In this document: piece after piece, positions 1 through 5,659 of the stretch | Layout of the letters: every line of letters starts with the position of its first letter | Numbering within the stretch: the stretch's first letter is position 1 | Source: Propionibacteriaceae bacterium | Lineage (GTDB): Bacteria > Actinomycetota > Actinomycetes > Propionibacteriales > Propionibacteriaceae | Reading direction: 5' to 3' | DNA length: 7,070 nt | Assembly: GCA_020438595.1 (NCBI GenBank) | Contig: JAGQUI010000137.1 | Span: forward strand, 1 to 7,070 | The notes under the pieces: generated by a model | What the model saw: only the letters and a program-made list of their open reading frames with translations | What the model was told of the DNA's origin: nothing | Database searches by the model: none | Program-made: the position numbers and the translations under genes

Positions 1-353
1 ACGCTCGGCAGGTCCGCCGGTGCCACCTCTGTGGCCGTCCGGCCGGACGGGAAGCGCACGTCGGCGGTCTGCACCCAGTCCGGGGTGTTGGCCGGTGCCC
101 GCTTCTGGTAGAACGCCTCTCCCCTGCCGTCCGCGCGGGTGGCCACCACGACGTCCTCGCGGACCCCGCCGGGCCAGCGCTCCATCGCCGTGGGACGGTC
201 CTTCAGGGCGGCAACGATCCCGGGGCCGACGCTGCGGAAATAATCGACCACCCCGAGCTTGTTGACCCCCAAGCCAGCGAAGTACGGCTTGTCCGGACTG
301 GAGATGCGCACCTCGCGCCCCTCGATGTCCAGGACCTCCGCCGGCGTCGCCAT
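1..353 (-). CDS. LigD-type polymerase domain protein, N-terminal part (C-terminus outside window)
   Basis: The product resembles the archaeo-eukaryotic primase-like polymerase domain of LigD. In actinobacteria this occurs both in multidomain LigD and as stand-alone proteins that fill gaps or add nucleotides during end joining and related repair. The visible 117 residues start MATPAEVLDIEGREVRISSP. They carry the family hallmarks SPDKPYFAGLGVNKLGVVDY, DRPTAMERWPGGV and GEAFYQKRAP, then TPDWVQTADVRFPSGRT. The catalytic Asp-x-Asp of the family lies further downstream and is not in the window, so activity cannot be judged. It is also not visible whether ligase or nuclease domains follow. ATG at 353-351 is chosen because homology begins about ten residues later and a -10-like element ends 7 nt upstream. 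It is divergent from msrB with an 81-bp gap. Family assignment is fairly sure; stand-alone status is a guess. Confidence 0.85.
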   Translation of the reverse strand, partial: MATPAEVLDIEGREVRISSPDKPYFAGLGVNKLGVVDYFRSVGPGIVAALKDRPTAMERWPGGVREDVVVATRADGRGEAFYQKRAPANTPDWVQTADVRFPSGRTATEVAPADLPS

Positions 354-360
354 GGCCGTC

Positions 361-366
361 AGGCTA
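361..366 (-). promoter_or_regulatory. -10 element for the LigD-type gene, leaderless geometry
   Basis: TAGCCT on the minus strand fits TANNNT and ends 7 nt before the ATG at 353, which would place the transcript start at or next to the start codon. No convincing -35 and no ribosome binding site are seen. TACTGT on the plus strand (365-370) overlaps it and could serve msrB, so the two divergent genes may have interlocked promoters. Motif-based inference only. Confidence 0.4.
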
Positions 367-423
367 CTGTCGACCCCCCATGCCACGGTGGGCGCACCCG
401 CCGGACGCGTACAACTGCCCAAG

Positions 424-430
424 AAGGAGG
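424..430 (+). promoter_or_regulatory. Ribosome binding site of msrB
   Basis: AAGGAGG lies 4 nt before the ATG at 435 and is nearly a full complement of the 16S rRNA 3' end. It is the only strong Shine-Dalgarno in the window, so msrB, unlike its neighbours, is expected to have an untranslated leader. Candidate -10 elements are TACTGT (365-370) and TACAAC (410-415); I cannot choose between them. Confidence 0.8.
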
Positions 431-434
431 ACAG

Positions 435-845
435 ATGGAACTCAAGGTGATCAAGACCCCCGAGGAGTGGCGCGCCCAGCTCACCCCGCTGGAGTACCGG
501 GTGCTCCGCGAGTCCGGCACCGAGGCCCCCTTCACCGGCGAGTACACCGACCACACCGGTGTCGGCGTCTACAAGTGCCGGGCCTGCGGCGCCGAGCTGT
601 TCCGCAGCGAGCACAAGTTCTCCTCCCACTGCGGGTGGCCGTCGTTCTACACCTCCGCCGCCGAGGACCGCGTCCGGCTGCTGCACGATGACAGCCTGCC
701 GAGGCACCCTCGTACCGAGGTGCGCTGTGCGGCGTGCGACTCCCACCTGGGCCACGTGTTCTCCGGCGAGGGGTACGACACGCCCACCGACCAGCGCTGG
801 TGCATCAACTCGGTCTGCCTCGAGTTCGAACCGGCCGAGTCCTGA
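435..845 (+). CDS. msrB: Peptide-methionine (R)-S-oxide reductase MsrB
   Basis: MsrB reduces the R epimer of methionine sulfoxide in oxidised proteins, with thioredoxin usually regenerating the enzyme; it acts in the cytosol. The 136-residue protein is full length for the single-domain family. Two CxxC pairs, Cys48/Cys51 and Cys98/Cys101, form the structural zinc site. The catalytic cysteine is Cys123 in RWCINS, where many homologues have RYCINS. Cys66 in HCGWPSF sits where the recycling cysteine of two-cysteine MsrBs is found. The active-site stretch DSHLGHVF (residues 102-109) is intact. An extra Cys128 follows the catalytic loop. ATG is set by the strong ribosome binding site. It is transcribed towards the DUF3000 gene but 48 bp away from it, so they are probably separate units. 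No regulatory site is obvious. Assignment is secure. Confidence 0.97.
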   Translation: MELKVIKTPEEWRAQLTPLEYRVLRESGTEAPFTGEYTDHTGVGVYKCRACGAELFRSEHKFSSHCGWPSFYTSAAEDRVRLLHDDSLPRHPRTEVRCAACDSHLGHVFSGEGYDTPTDQRWCINSVCLEFEPAES

Positions 846-881
846 CGGCGCGCCAACCACAGTGTGACCACGCCGGATGGG

Positions 882-887
882 TACGCT
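882..887 (+). promoter_or_regulatory. -10 element for the DUF3000 gene, leaderless geometry
   Basis: TACGCT fits TANNNT and ends 6 nt before GTG at 894, so transcription would begin at the start codon. No Shine-Dalgarno precedes GTG 894 or the alternative GTG 864. No -35 is recognisable at the usual distance. If correct, this promoter drives the DUF3000-rnd pair. Confidence 0.4.
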
Positions 888-893
888 CGGCAC

Positions 894-1490
894 GTGGCCG
901 CCCGGCGTGAACCCAGCACTCCACCGCTGTTCGAGACAGCGGTGCAGGCAATCCTCGGGATGTCCTGGCGCCCCGAACTCAAGGTCGAGGAGATCCCGGC
1001 GCCGCAGAAGATCGCACCGTACGCCGTCGCGATCAGCGCCGACCTCGAACTGAACGAGGTCGAGCTGGGCAGCGGCCGCCTCGTGCTGCTGCACGACCCG
1101 GCCGGCAACGCGTCCTGGGACGGCGACTTCCGCTGCGTCACCTACGCCCGCGCGGACGTCGACGTGGAGATGGTCACCGATCCGCTGCTCACCGAGGTCG
1201 GCTGGTCGTGGCTGCTGGACGCGCTGGAGCGCAACCAGGCCGAGTACTCCTCGCCCAGCGGCACCGTCACCGCGGTCTCGAGCCGCTCCTTCGGCGGTAT
1301 CGCCGCCGACCCGCCGCGTGCGGAGGTCGAGCTGAGGGCGTCCTGGACGCCCGCGGTCGCCACCTCCGACGACGTGGTCCGCCACCTGCGGGCCTGGTCC
1401 GAACTGTTGTGCCTCACCGCCGGGTTGCCGCCACTGCCCGACGGCGTCGTGCCGATCGCACCACGCCGTTCGGGAACGTGGCTGCGGTGA
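894..1490 (+). CDS. DUF3000 family protein
   Basis: This is a conserved actinobacterial protein of unknown function, like M. tuberculosis Rv2680. The 198-residue product shows the family core: RPELKVEEIPAPQKIAPYAV near residues 26-45, then GRLVLLHDPAGNASWDGDFR, TDPLLTEVGWSWLLDALE and a GTVT segment. It has no signal peptide, membrane span or obvious catalytic motif, so it is probably cytosolic. GTG 894 is preferred because a -10 element ends 6 nt upstream. GTG 864 in the same frame would add ten residues (MTTPDGYARH) and cannot be excluded. Its stop overlaps the start of the exonuclease gene in the sequence GTGA. This means co-transcription and probably translational coupling, and it suggests a role linked to RNA processing, though no direct evidence supports that. 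Confidence 0.85.
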   Translation: MAARREPSTPPLFETAVQAILGMSWRPELKVEEIPAPQKIAPYAVAISADLELNEVELGSGRLVLLHDPAGNASWDGDFRCVTYARADVDVEMVTDPLLTEVGWSWLLDALERNQAEYSSPSGTVTAVSSRSFGGIAADPPRAEVELRASWTPAVATSDDVVRHLRAWSELLCLTAGLPPLPDGVVPIAPRRSGTWLR

Positions 1491-2740
1491 GCGGTACCGA
1501 GGCGCCCGCGGAGGGCTACCCCGTTCTCGCGGTGCCCGTGGACGGCATTCCGGATGTCGTCGAGACCCCCGAAGCCCTCGCCGCGTCCCGGGCCGCCCTG
1601 CTCGCCGGCCACGGTCCGCTGGCCATCGACACTGAACGCGCGCAGGGCTACCGCTACTCCGCCAAGGCCTACCTCATCCAGCTCCGCCGCGCCGGCGCCG
1701 GCACCCACCTGATCGACCCGACGGCCTTCGAGGAGGGCAGCCCGCGCGCCGACTTCAGCGAGTTCGCCCGCGAGCTCTCCGAGCCGGACTGGATCCTGCA
1801 CGCGGCGAGCCAGGACCTGCCCTGCCTCGCCGAGGTGCAGTTCCTTCCCGTCCGCCTGTTCGACACCGAGCTGGCCGCCAGGCTGCTCGGCCTGAGCAAG
1901 GTCAGCCTCGGGGCACTGATGGAACAGGCGCTCGGCGTCACGCTGTTGAAGGAGCACTCTGCCGCGGACTGGTCGCGGCGGCCGATCCCCGCCGACTGGC
2001 TCGCCTACGCCGCCCTCGACGTGGAACGGCTGACCGAACTGCGGGAGTGGCTGATCGAGCGCCTGACCGCGGCGGACAAGCTCGACTGGGCGCACCAGGA
2101 GTTCAGGTACCTCGCCGAGCACGCCACCGACGCGCCGCACCCGCGCAAGGACCCCTGGCGCCGCACGTCCGGCCTGCACGGCCTGCGCACCCCGGCCGCA
2201 CTCGCCGTGGTGCGGGAGCTCTGGCAGGTGCGCGACACGCTGGCCAGCGCCGAGGACCGCTCGCCGGGACGCGTGGTGCCCGACCGCGCCATCACCGACC
2301 TCGCCGCGCGACTCGAGACCGAGCACAAGGCCCGGCTCACCCGTGGCGACCTGCGCTCGGTGCGCGGGTTCAACAATCGCGTGGCGAGCCGCTACGAGGC
2401 CCGCTGGCTGGACGCGCTCGACCGCGCCGCCGGCCTGCCCAGGTCGGAGCTGCCGCCCCGCACGATCGCCCCTGACGGCCCGCCCATGCCACGGTCGTGG
2501 GAGCGGCGCTGGCCGGCATCGTTCGCCCGGTTCAACCGGGTCCGTCCCGCCCTGATCGAACTGGCCGGTGCCCACGAGGTCCCGGTGGAGAACCTGCTCT
2601 CCCCCGACCACCTGCGCCGCCTGCTCTGGGACTCACCCGACGTCGCCTCGGCCGCCGAGGTGGACGCGCGACTGGGCGAGCTCGGCGCCCGCGCCTGGCA
2701 GCGCGAGCTGGTCGTGCCGGTGATCACCGCGCAGTGGTGA
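1487..2740 (+). CDS. rnd: RNase D family 3'-5' exonuclease with HRDC domain
   Basis: RNase D enzymes trim RNA 3' ends, especially tRNA precursors, using two metal ions. The 417-residue protein has a DEDDy nuclease domain (about residues 25-200), an HRDC nucleic-acid-binding domain (about 222-305) and a C-terminal helical domain. All catalytic residues are present: Asp48 and Glu50 in LAIDTE, Asp110 in HAASQDL, and Tyr174 with Asp178 in YAALD. It corresponds to M. tuberculosis Rv2681. GTG 1487 is chosen because it overlaps the DUF3000 stop by 4 bp and leaves a short N-terminal tail before the domain; GTG 1478 is an in-frame alternative. The reading frame is open further upstream, but that part only shadows the DUF3000 gene. 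The last 17 bp overlap the end of dxs on the opposite strand. The exact RNA substrate is unproven. Confidence 0.92.
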   Translation: MSGTEAPAEGYPVLAVPVDGIPDVVETPEALAASRAALLAGHGPLAIDTERAQGYRYSAKAYLIQLRRAGAGTHLIDPTAFEEGSPRADFSEFARELSEPDWILHAASQDLPCLAEVQFLPVRLFDTELAARLLGLSKVSLGALMEQALGVTLLKEHSAADWSRRPIPADWLAYAALDVERLTELREWLIERLTAADKLDWAHQEFRYLAEHATDAPHPRKDPWRRTSGLHGLRTPAALAVVRELWQVRDTLASAEDRSPGRVVPDRAITDLAARLETEHKARLTRGDLRSVRGFNNRVASRYEARWLDALDRAAGLPRSELPPRTIAPDGPPMPRSWERRWPASFARFNRVRPALIELAGAHEVPVENLLSPDHLRRLLWDSPDVASAAEVDARLGELGARAWQRELVVPVITAQW

Positions 2741-4646
2741 CCTGCTCCGGGTTCTCCTCCGCCGCCACCAGTTCGGTCACGACCCGGGCGATCCGCTGGG
2801 CGCTCAGCCCGATCCGCTCCAGCAACTCGCCGCGGCTGGCCTGGCCAAGGAACTCCTGCGGAATCCCGAACTCCCGCAGCCGGGTGTCAATGCCCGCGGC
2901 GCGCGCGGCCTGGGCGAGGGTCGCGCCAAGGCCCCCGGCCACCCCGTTGTCCTCGACGGTCACCACGAGCTCGTGCCGCGCGACCAGCCCGAGCAGGTCG
3001 GCGGAGACCGGCAGCGCCCAGACGGGGTCGACGACCGTCGCCGCGATGCCCTGCTGCGCGAGCCGGCTGCCGACCTCGACGGCCGTCCCGCAGAGCTGGC
3101 CGTAACCGACCACGAGCACCCGCGGACGCTCGCTGGCGAACAGCACGTCCACGTCGCCCCGCTGCTCGATCGCCGGCATCGGGTCGGGCACCCGCTCCTT
3201 CGAGTAGCGCAGCACGGTCGGGGCGTCGTCGACCGTCACCGCCCTGCGCAGCGCCTCGCCGAGGCGTTGCTCGTCCCGGGGGGCGGCCAGCTGCAGGCCC
3301 GGCACCAGCGGGAGCAGGGAACCGTCCCACATGCCGTTGTGGCTGGGCCCGTCCGGTCCGGTCACCCCGGCCCGGTCGAGCACGAAGGTGACGCCCTGGC
3401 GGTGCAGGGCGACGTCCATCAGGACCTGGTCGAACGCGCGGTTGAGGAACGTCGCATACACCGCGAACACCGGGTGCAGGCCGCCGGCGGCGAGTCCGGC
3501 CGCGGAGGTCACGGCGTGCTGTTCGGCGATGCCGACATCGAAGGTGCGGTCCGGGTAGAGCCGGGCGAACCGGTCCAGCCCCGTCGGGTGCAGCATCGCC
3601 GCCGTGATCGCCACCACCCGTTCGTCCGTGGCCCCGATCCGGGCGAGCTCGTCGCCGAACGCGTCGGTCCACGTGCGCACCCCGGCCGCGGCCAGGGACT
3701 CCCCGGTGACCTCGTCGATCGGGCCGACCGCATGGAACCGGTCCTGTTCGTTGTCCTCGGCCGCCTTGAAGCCACGCCCCTTCTGGGTGATGCAGTGCAC
3801 GAGCACGGGCGCCCCGAAGCCCTTCGCCTGCTGCAGCGCCAGCTCGACGGCCTCCAGGTCGTGCCCGTCGATCGGGCCGACGTACTTCAGCCCGAGGTCG
3901 CTGAACATGCCCTGGGGCGCCAGCACGTCCTTCACGCCGATCTTCAGGCCGTGCAGCAGCCCGTAGGCCGCCTCGCCGATCACCGGGGCGCGGCGGACCA
4001 GGTTCTTGATCCGCTGCAGCGTCCGCTCGTAGCGCCGGTCAGTGCGGATCGCGGACAGCTGCTTGCCCAGCACCGACAGCTGGGTGGCGATGCCGCCGAC
4101 GGTCGGGGTGTAGGAGCGGCCGTTGTCGTTCACGACGATGACCAGCTTCTCGTCCTCGGCTACCGAGATGTTGTTCAGGGCCTCCCACGCCATGCCGCCG
4201 GTGAGCGCGCCGTCGCCCACGACGGCGACCACGAAGCGGTCCTCGCCGCGCAGCCGAAAGGCCTTGGCCAGCCCGTCGGCCCAGGACAGGGCGGTGGACG
4301 CGTGCGAGTTCTCCACCCAGTCGTGCGGTGACTCGGCGCGGCTCGGGTAGCCCGACAGCCCGTCCGTCTGGCGCAAGGTGTCGAACCGGTCGCGCCGGCC
4401 GGTGACGATCTTGTGCACGTAGCTCTGGTGGCCGGTGTCGAAGATGATCGCGTCCCGCGGCGAGTCGAACACCCGGTGCAGGGCGAGGGTGAGTTCGACC
4501 ACCCCGAGGTTCGGCCCCAGGTGGCCCCCGGTGCGGCTCACGCTGGTGATCAGGAAGGCGCGGATCTCCTCGGCCAGGCGCCGGACCTGCGCCGGCGTGA
4601 GGGCCTTGAGGTCGTCCGGGTCGTTGACGGCGTCGAGCAGGGGCAC
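2724..4646 (-). CDS. dxs: 1-deoxy-D-xylulose-5-phosphate synthase
   Basis: DXS condenses pyruvate with glyceraldehyde 3-phosphate to make 1-deoxy-D-xylulose 5-phosphate. This is the thiamine-diphosphate-dependent entry step of the MEP route to isoprenoids (menaquinone, carotenoid and lipid-carrier precursors). The 640-residue protein has the usual length and order: N-terminal cofactor domain with [17 protein letters not shown] (41-57), His73 in [10 protein letters not shown], and the diphosphate motif GDG (144-146) through NDN (173-175). The middle domain has Glu375 in GIAEQHAV, the cofactor-activating glutamate, and [15 protein letters not shown] (424-438); a transketolase C-terminal domain follows. 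GTG 4646 gives [16 protein letters not shown], the expected N-terminus, with no ribosome binding site but a -10 element 6 nt upstream. It equals Rv2682c in position. The small gene upstream ends 9 bp away, so read-through from it is also possible. Confidence 0.97.
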   Translation of the reverse strand: MPLLDAVNDPDDLKALTPAQVRRLAEEIRAFLITSVSRTGGHLGPNLGVVELTLALHRVFDSPRDAIIFDTGHQSYVHKIVTGRRDRFDTLRQTDGLSGYPSRAESPHDWVENSHASTALSWADGLAKAFRLRGEDRFVVAVVGDGALTGGMAWEALNNISVAEDEKLVIVVNDNGRSYTPTVGGIATQLSVLGKQLSAIRTDRRYERTLQRIKNLVRRAPVIGEAAYGLLHGLKIGVKDVLAPQGMFSDLGLKYVGPIDGHDLEAVELALQQAKGFGAPVLVHCITQKGRGFKAAEDNEQDRFHAVGPIDEVTGESLAAAGVRTWTDAFGDELARIGATDERVVAITAAMLHPTGLDRFARLYPDRTFDVGIAEQHAVTSAAGLAAGGLHPVFAVYATFLNRAFDQVLMDVALHRQGVTFVLDRAGVTGPDGPSHNGMWDGSLLPLVPGLQLAAPRDEQRLGEALRRAVTVDDAPTVLRYSKERVPDPMPAIEQRGDVDVLFASERPRVLVVGYGQLCGTAVEVGSRLAQQGIAATVVDPVWALPVSADLLGLVARHELVVTVEDNGVAGGLGATLAQAARAAGIDTRLREFGIPQEFLGQASRGELLERIGLSAQRIARVVTELVAAEENPEQVTTAR

Positions 4647-4652
4647 CGGTCG

Positions 4653-4658
4653 AGTCTA
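4653..4658 (-). promoter_or_regulatory. -10 element of dxs built on the upstream stop codon
   Basis: TAGACT on the minus strand ends 6 nt before the dxs GTG, fitting leaderless initiation. Its first three bases are the TAG stop codon of the preceding gene (4656-4658). No clear -35 is seen. A short GC stem, CCCC-GACT-GGGG, lies just upstream on the same strand. Confidence 0.4.
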
Positions 4659-5054
4659 TGTCCCCAGTCGGGGCACGAACACCCGGCCGCGCAGCGCCTC
4701 CTCCACCAGGCCGACCTCCCGGAGGGTCCGCTGCAGGCGCGCCGACTGCTCCTCCCACGCGTCCACGGCGGCCTGCACGACCTCGGGGGGCACCAACTCC
4801 GCCAGGCTCCGCCGGACAGTGCCCAGCGCGTCCGTGCTCGCCGCCACCTGCGCGCCCACGAACGCCAGGGCGAAGCCGGCGAGCACTACCGGGTGCCTGC
4901 GCAGCACCGGGTAGCCGCGGTAGTCGGCCGGGCAGCAGTCGAGCAGGAAGGCCGACGCGCTCACCTCCCAGTCCGTGCAACCGGGCGGACGCACCCCGGC
5001 CGGCCAGCCCGGTGGCGCGTAGGCCGTCCGCCCCCTCACCCGATTATCGTGCAC
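4656..5054 (-). CDS. Small conserved-looking protein of unknown function
   Basis: I do not recognise a named family. From GTG 5054 the product is 132 residues; GTG 5039 in the same frame would give 127. The N-terminus, TAYAPPGWPAGVRPPG, is proline-rich. It is followed by DWEVSASAFLLDCCPADYRG (Cys-Cys pair), the segment YPVLRRHPVVLAGFALAF, and two amphipathic helical stretches ending GLVEEALRGRVFVPRL. From memory, similar proteins occur in other actinomycetes, but I cannot verify that here. There is no signal peptide; the FALAFVG stretch is too short to be a confident membrane span. GTG 5054 is favoured because the good -10 element TACAAT ends 7 nt upstream. It sits 9 bp before dxs and 91 bp after marR on the same strand, with a triple direct repeat before its promoter. 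A link to isoprenoid synthesis is possible from position only. Confidence 0.7.
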   Translation of the reverse strand: MHDNRVRGRTAYAPPGWPAGVRPPGCTDWEVSASAFLLDCCPADYRGYPVLRRHPVVLAGFALAFVGAQVAASTDALGTVRRSLAELVPPEVVQAAVDAWEEQSARLQRTLREVGLVEEALRGRVFVPRLGT

Positions 5055-5061
5055 GTGTTCG

Positions 5062-5067
5062 ATTGTA
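5062..5067 (-). promoter_or_regulatory. -10 element TACAAT for the small unknown gene
   Basis: TACAAT is the best -10 match in the window and stands out in GC-rich DNA. It ends 7 nt before GTG 5054, so the transcript should be leaderless. The -35 position (about 5085-5090) reads CATTCG, far from TTGACA, and lies inside the direct repeats. The promoter may therefore depend on an activator bound there; this is inference. Confidence 0.5.
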
Positions 5068-5078
5068 GCCGGTTCGAG

Positions 5079-5111
5079 GCCACCCGAATGCCACCCGAAT
5101 GCCACCCGAAT
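5079..5111. repeat. Three perfect 11-bp direct repeats (GCCACCCGAAT)
   Basis: The unit GCCACCCGAAT occurs three times head to tail at 5079-5089, 5090-5100 and 5101-5111 without a mismatch. The array ends 11 bp upstream of the TACAAT element and covers its -35 region. A period of 11 bp is about one helical turn, so bound protein subunits would sit on one DNA face. The CACCCG core and 11-bp period recall the direct-repeat units of PhoP-type PHO boxes in actinomycetes, but the match to that consensus is only partial. A simple replication-slippage repeat is the alternative. Confidence 0.85.
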
Positions 5112-5139
5112 GCGACGATGGCCGCCAGGGCCGGTCCCA

Positions 5140-5155
5140 CCCGGATCAGTCCGGG
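5140..5155 (-). terminator. Hairpin over the marR stop codon, possible terminator
   Basis: CCCGGA and TCCGGG form a perfect 6-bp stem with a 4-nt loop (TCAG) that contains part of the marR stop codon. No T-tract follows on the minus strand, so it could only be one of the U-less hairpins proposed for actinobacteria. It may be weak, allowing read-through into the small gene. Confidence 0.3.
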
Positions 5156-5598
5156 AGGTCCGCGATCCGTCGGGAGAGCCGGCCGAGCGCGGCCAGTTCC
5201 CCGGGCTCGAGATGGTCCAGGAGCCGCCTGCGCACGGAGTCGACGTGCATCGGCGCCGCCTCGACGAGAGCCTGCAGCCCCGCCTCGGTGAGGTGGTAGA
5301 TCGATCCCCTCGCGTCGTCCGGATCCGGCGCACGGGTGATCAGGCCACGCGCCTCCATCCGGGCCGCGTGGTGGGAGAGCCGACTCCGCGACCACTGCAT
5401 CTTCTCCGCGAAGTCACGCAGCCCCCAGGCCCGGTCCTCGCGCTCGGACAAGGTGCTCAGCACCTCGTAGTCGGGGGCCGAGAGGCCGGTCGGCACGAGA
5501 TCCCGGGAGAGTCGCGCCGGAAGCACCGTCAGGAGCCGCCGGAACTGCATCCAGTCCCGCAGTTCGTCCTCACTGAGCCAGTCGACATCGCCCACCAT
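5146..5598 (-). CDS. MarR family transcriptional regulator
   Basis: MarR proteins are dimers with a winged helix that usually repress a divergent gene and themselves until a small ligand binds. The 150-residue protein from ATG 5598 has the family layout: N-terminal dimerisation helices (WLSEDELRDWMQFRRLL, residues 7-23), helix-turn-helix at about 60-82 (GLRDFAEKMQWSRSRLSHHA), wing at about 88-103 (RAPDPDDARGSIYHLT), and C-terminal helices. It contains no cysteine, so thiol oxidation cannot be its trigger. ATG 5598 is preferred because a -10 element ends 6 nt upstream. GTG 5595 is also possible, with GGAG 5 nt before it. It is divergent from the flavin reductase-acetyltransferase gene across a 51-bp gap with two identical palindromes, so that gene and marR itself are the likely targets. 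Ligand unknown. Confidence 0.92.
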   Translation of the reverse strand: MVGDVDWLSEDELRDWMQFRRLLTVLPARLSRDLVPTGLSAPDYEVLSTLSEREDRAWGLRDFAEKMQWSRSRLSHHAARMEARGLITRAPDPDDARGSIYHLTEAGLQALVEAAPMHVDSVRRRLLDHLEPGELAALGRLSRRIADLPD

Positions 5599-5604
5599 GA
5601 CTCC

Positions 5605-5634
5605 AGCATACCGTTGACATGTCAAAGATATCGA
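5605..5634 (-). promoter_or_regulatory. marR promoter (-35 TCGATA, -10 TATGCT)
   Basis: On the minus strand TATGCT (5610-5605) ends 6 nt before ATG 5598. TCGATA (5634-5629), a 4/6 match to TTGACA, precedes it by 18 bp. The spacer contains the whole first palindrome, so bound MarR would directly block RNA polymerase. The geometry predicts a leaderless mRNA. Confidence 0.45.
5614..5625. promoter_or_regulatory. MarR operator copy 1 (TTGACATGTCAA)
   Basis: A perfect 12-bp palindrome of the length and symmetry expected for a MarR dimer. It fills the -35/-10 spacer of the marR promoter, and its left half is a perfect TTGACA -35 for the divergent gene. One site could thus repress both directions. 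Operator function is inferred from symmetry, duplication and position. Confidence 0.75.
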
Positions 5635-5642
5635 CCTGATGT
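5614..5642 (+). promoter_or_regulatory. Promoter of the flavin reductase-acetyltransferase gene
   Basis: TTGACA (5614-5619), a 17-bp spacer and TGATGT (5637-5642) form a candidate promoter. The -35 is perfect and the -10 poor. The -10 ends 7 nt before ATG 5650 and no ribosome binding site is present, so leaderless initiation is expected. Both promoter flanks are covered by operator copies. Confidence 0.45.
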
Positions 5643-5659
5643 CTTTGACATGTCAAAGA
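5642..5659. promoter_or_regulatory. MarR operator copy 2, 18-bp palindrome over the start codon
   Basis: TCTTTGACATGTCAAAGA is a perfect 18-bp palindrome containing the same 12-bp core as copy 1. Its centre is 31 bp from the centre of copy 1, close to three helical turns. The ATG of the fusion gene (5650-5652) lies at the centre, so bound protein would cover the predicted transcription start. The longer symmetry suggests the higher-affinity site. Confidence 0.75.

Noticed and set aside
1142..2611. Long open frame of 489 codons on the minus strand opposite the DUF3000 and rnd genes
   Set aside because: Low-complexity Arg/Gly/Ala/Val-rich translation with no family motifs. It is an antisense shadow of well-supported genes, common in very GC-rich DNA.
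2973..4331. Plus-strand open frame of 452 codons opposite dxs
   Set aside because: Composition is His/Arg/Gly/Val-rich without recognisable domains; dxs on the other strand is complete and unambiguous.
5048..5055. CGTGCACG palindrome at the start of the small gene
   Set aside because: Eight symmetric bases are expected by chance in a window of this size, and nothing pairs with it.
5068..5122. Possible fourth degenerate copies flanking the 11-bp repeat on either side
   Set aside because: Flanking 11-mers match the unit at only about four positions, no better than expected for this composition.
5055..5333. N-terminal extension of the small unknown gene through the triple repeat (225 residues in all)
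   Set aside because: The extended part overlaps marR in another frame, is Arg/Ser/Gly-rich and crosses a good promoter and the direct repeats.
5599..5625. TTG at 5625 as the marR start
   Set aside because: It lies inside the palindromic operator upstream of the best -10 element, and has no ribosome binding site; ATG 5598 or GTG 5595 fits better.
5110..5649. Upstream extension of the flavin reductase-acetyltransferase frame
   Set aside because: The extension lies opposite the marR gene, has no domain similarity and would bury the operators inside a coding region. ATG 5650 sits at the natural domain start.
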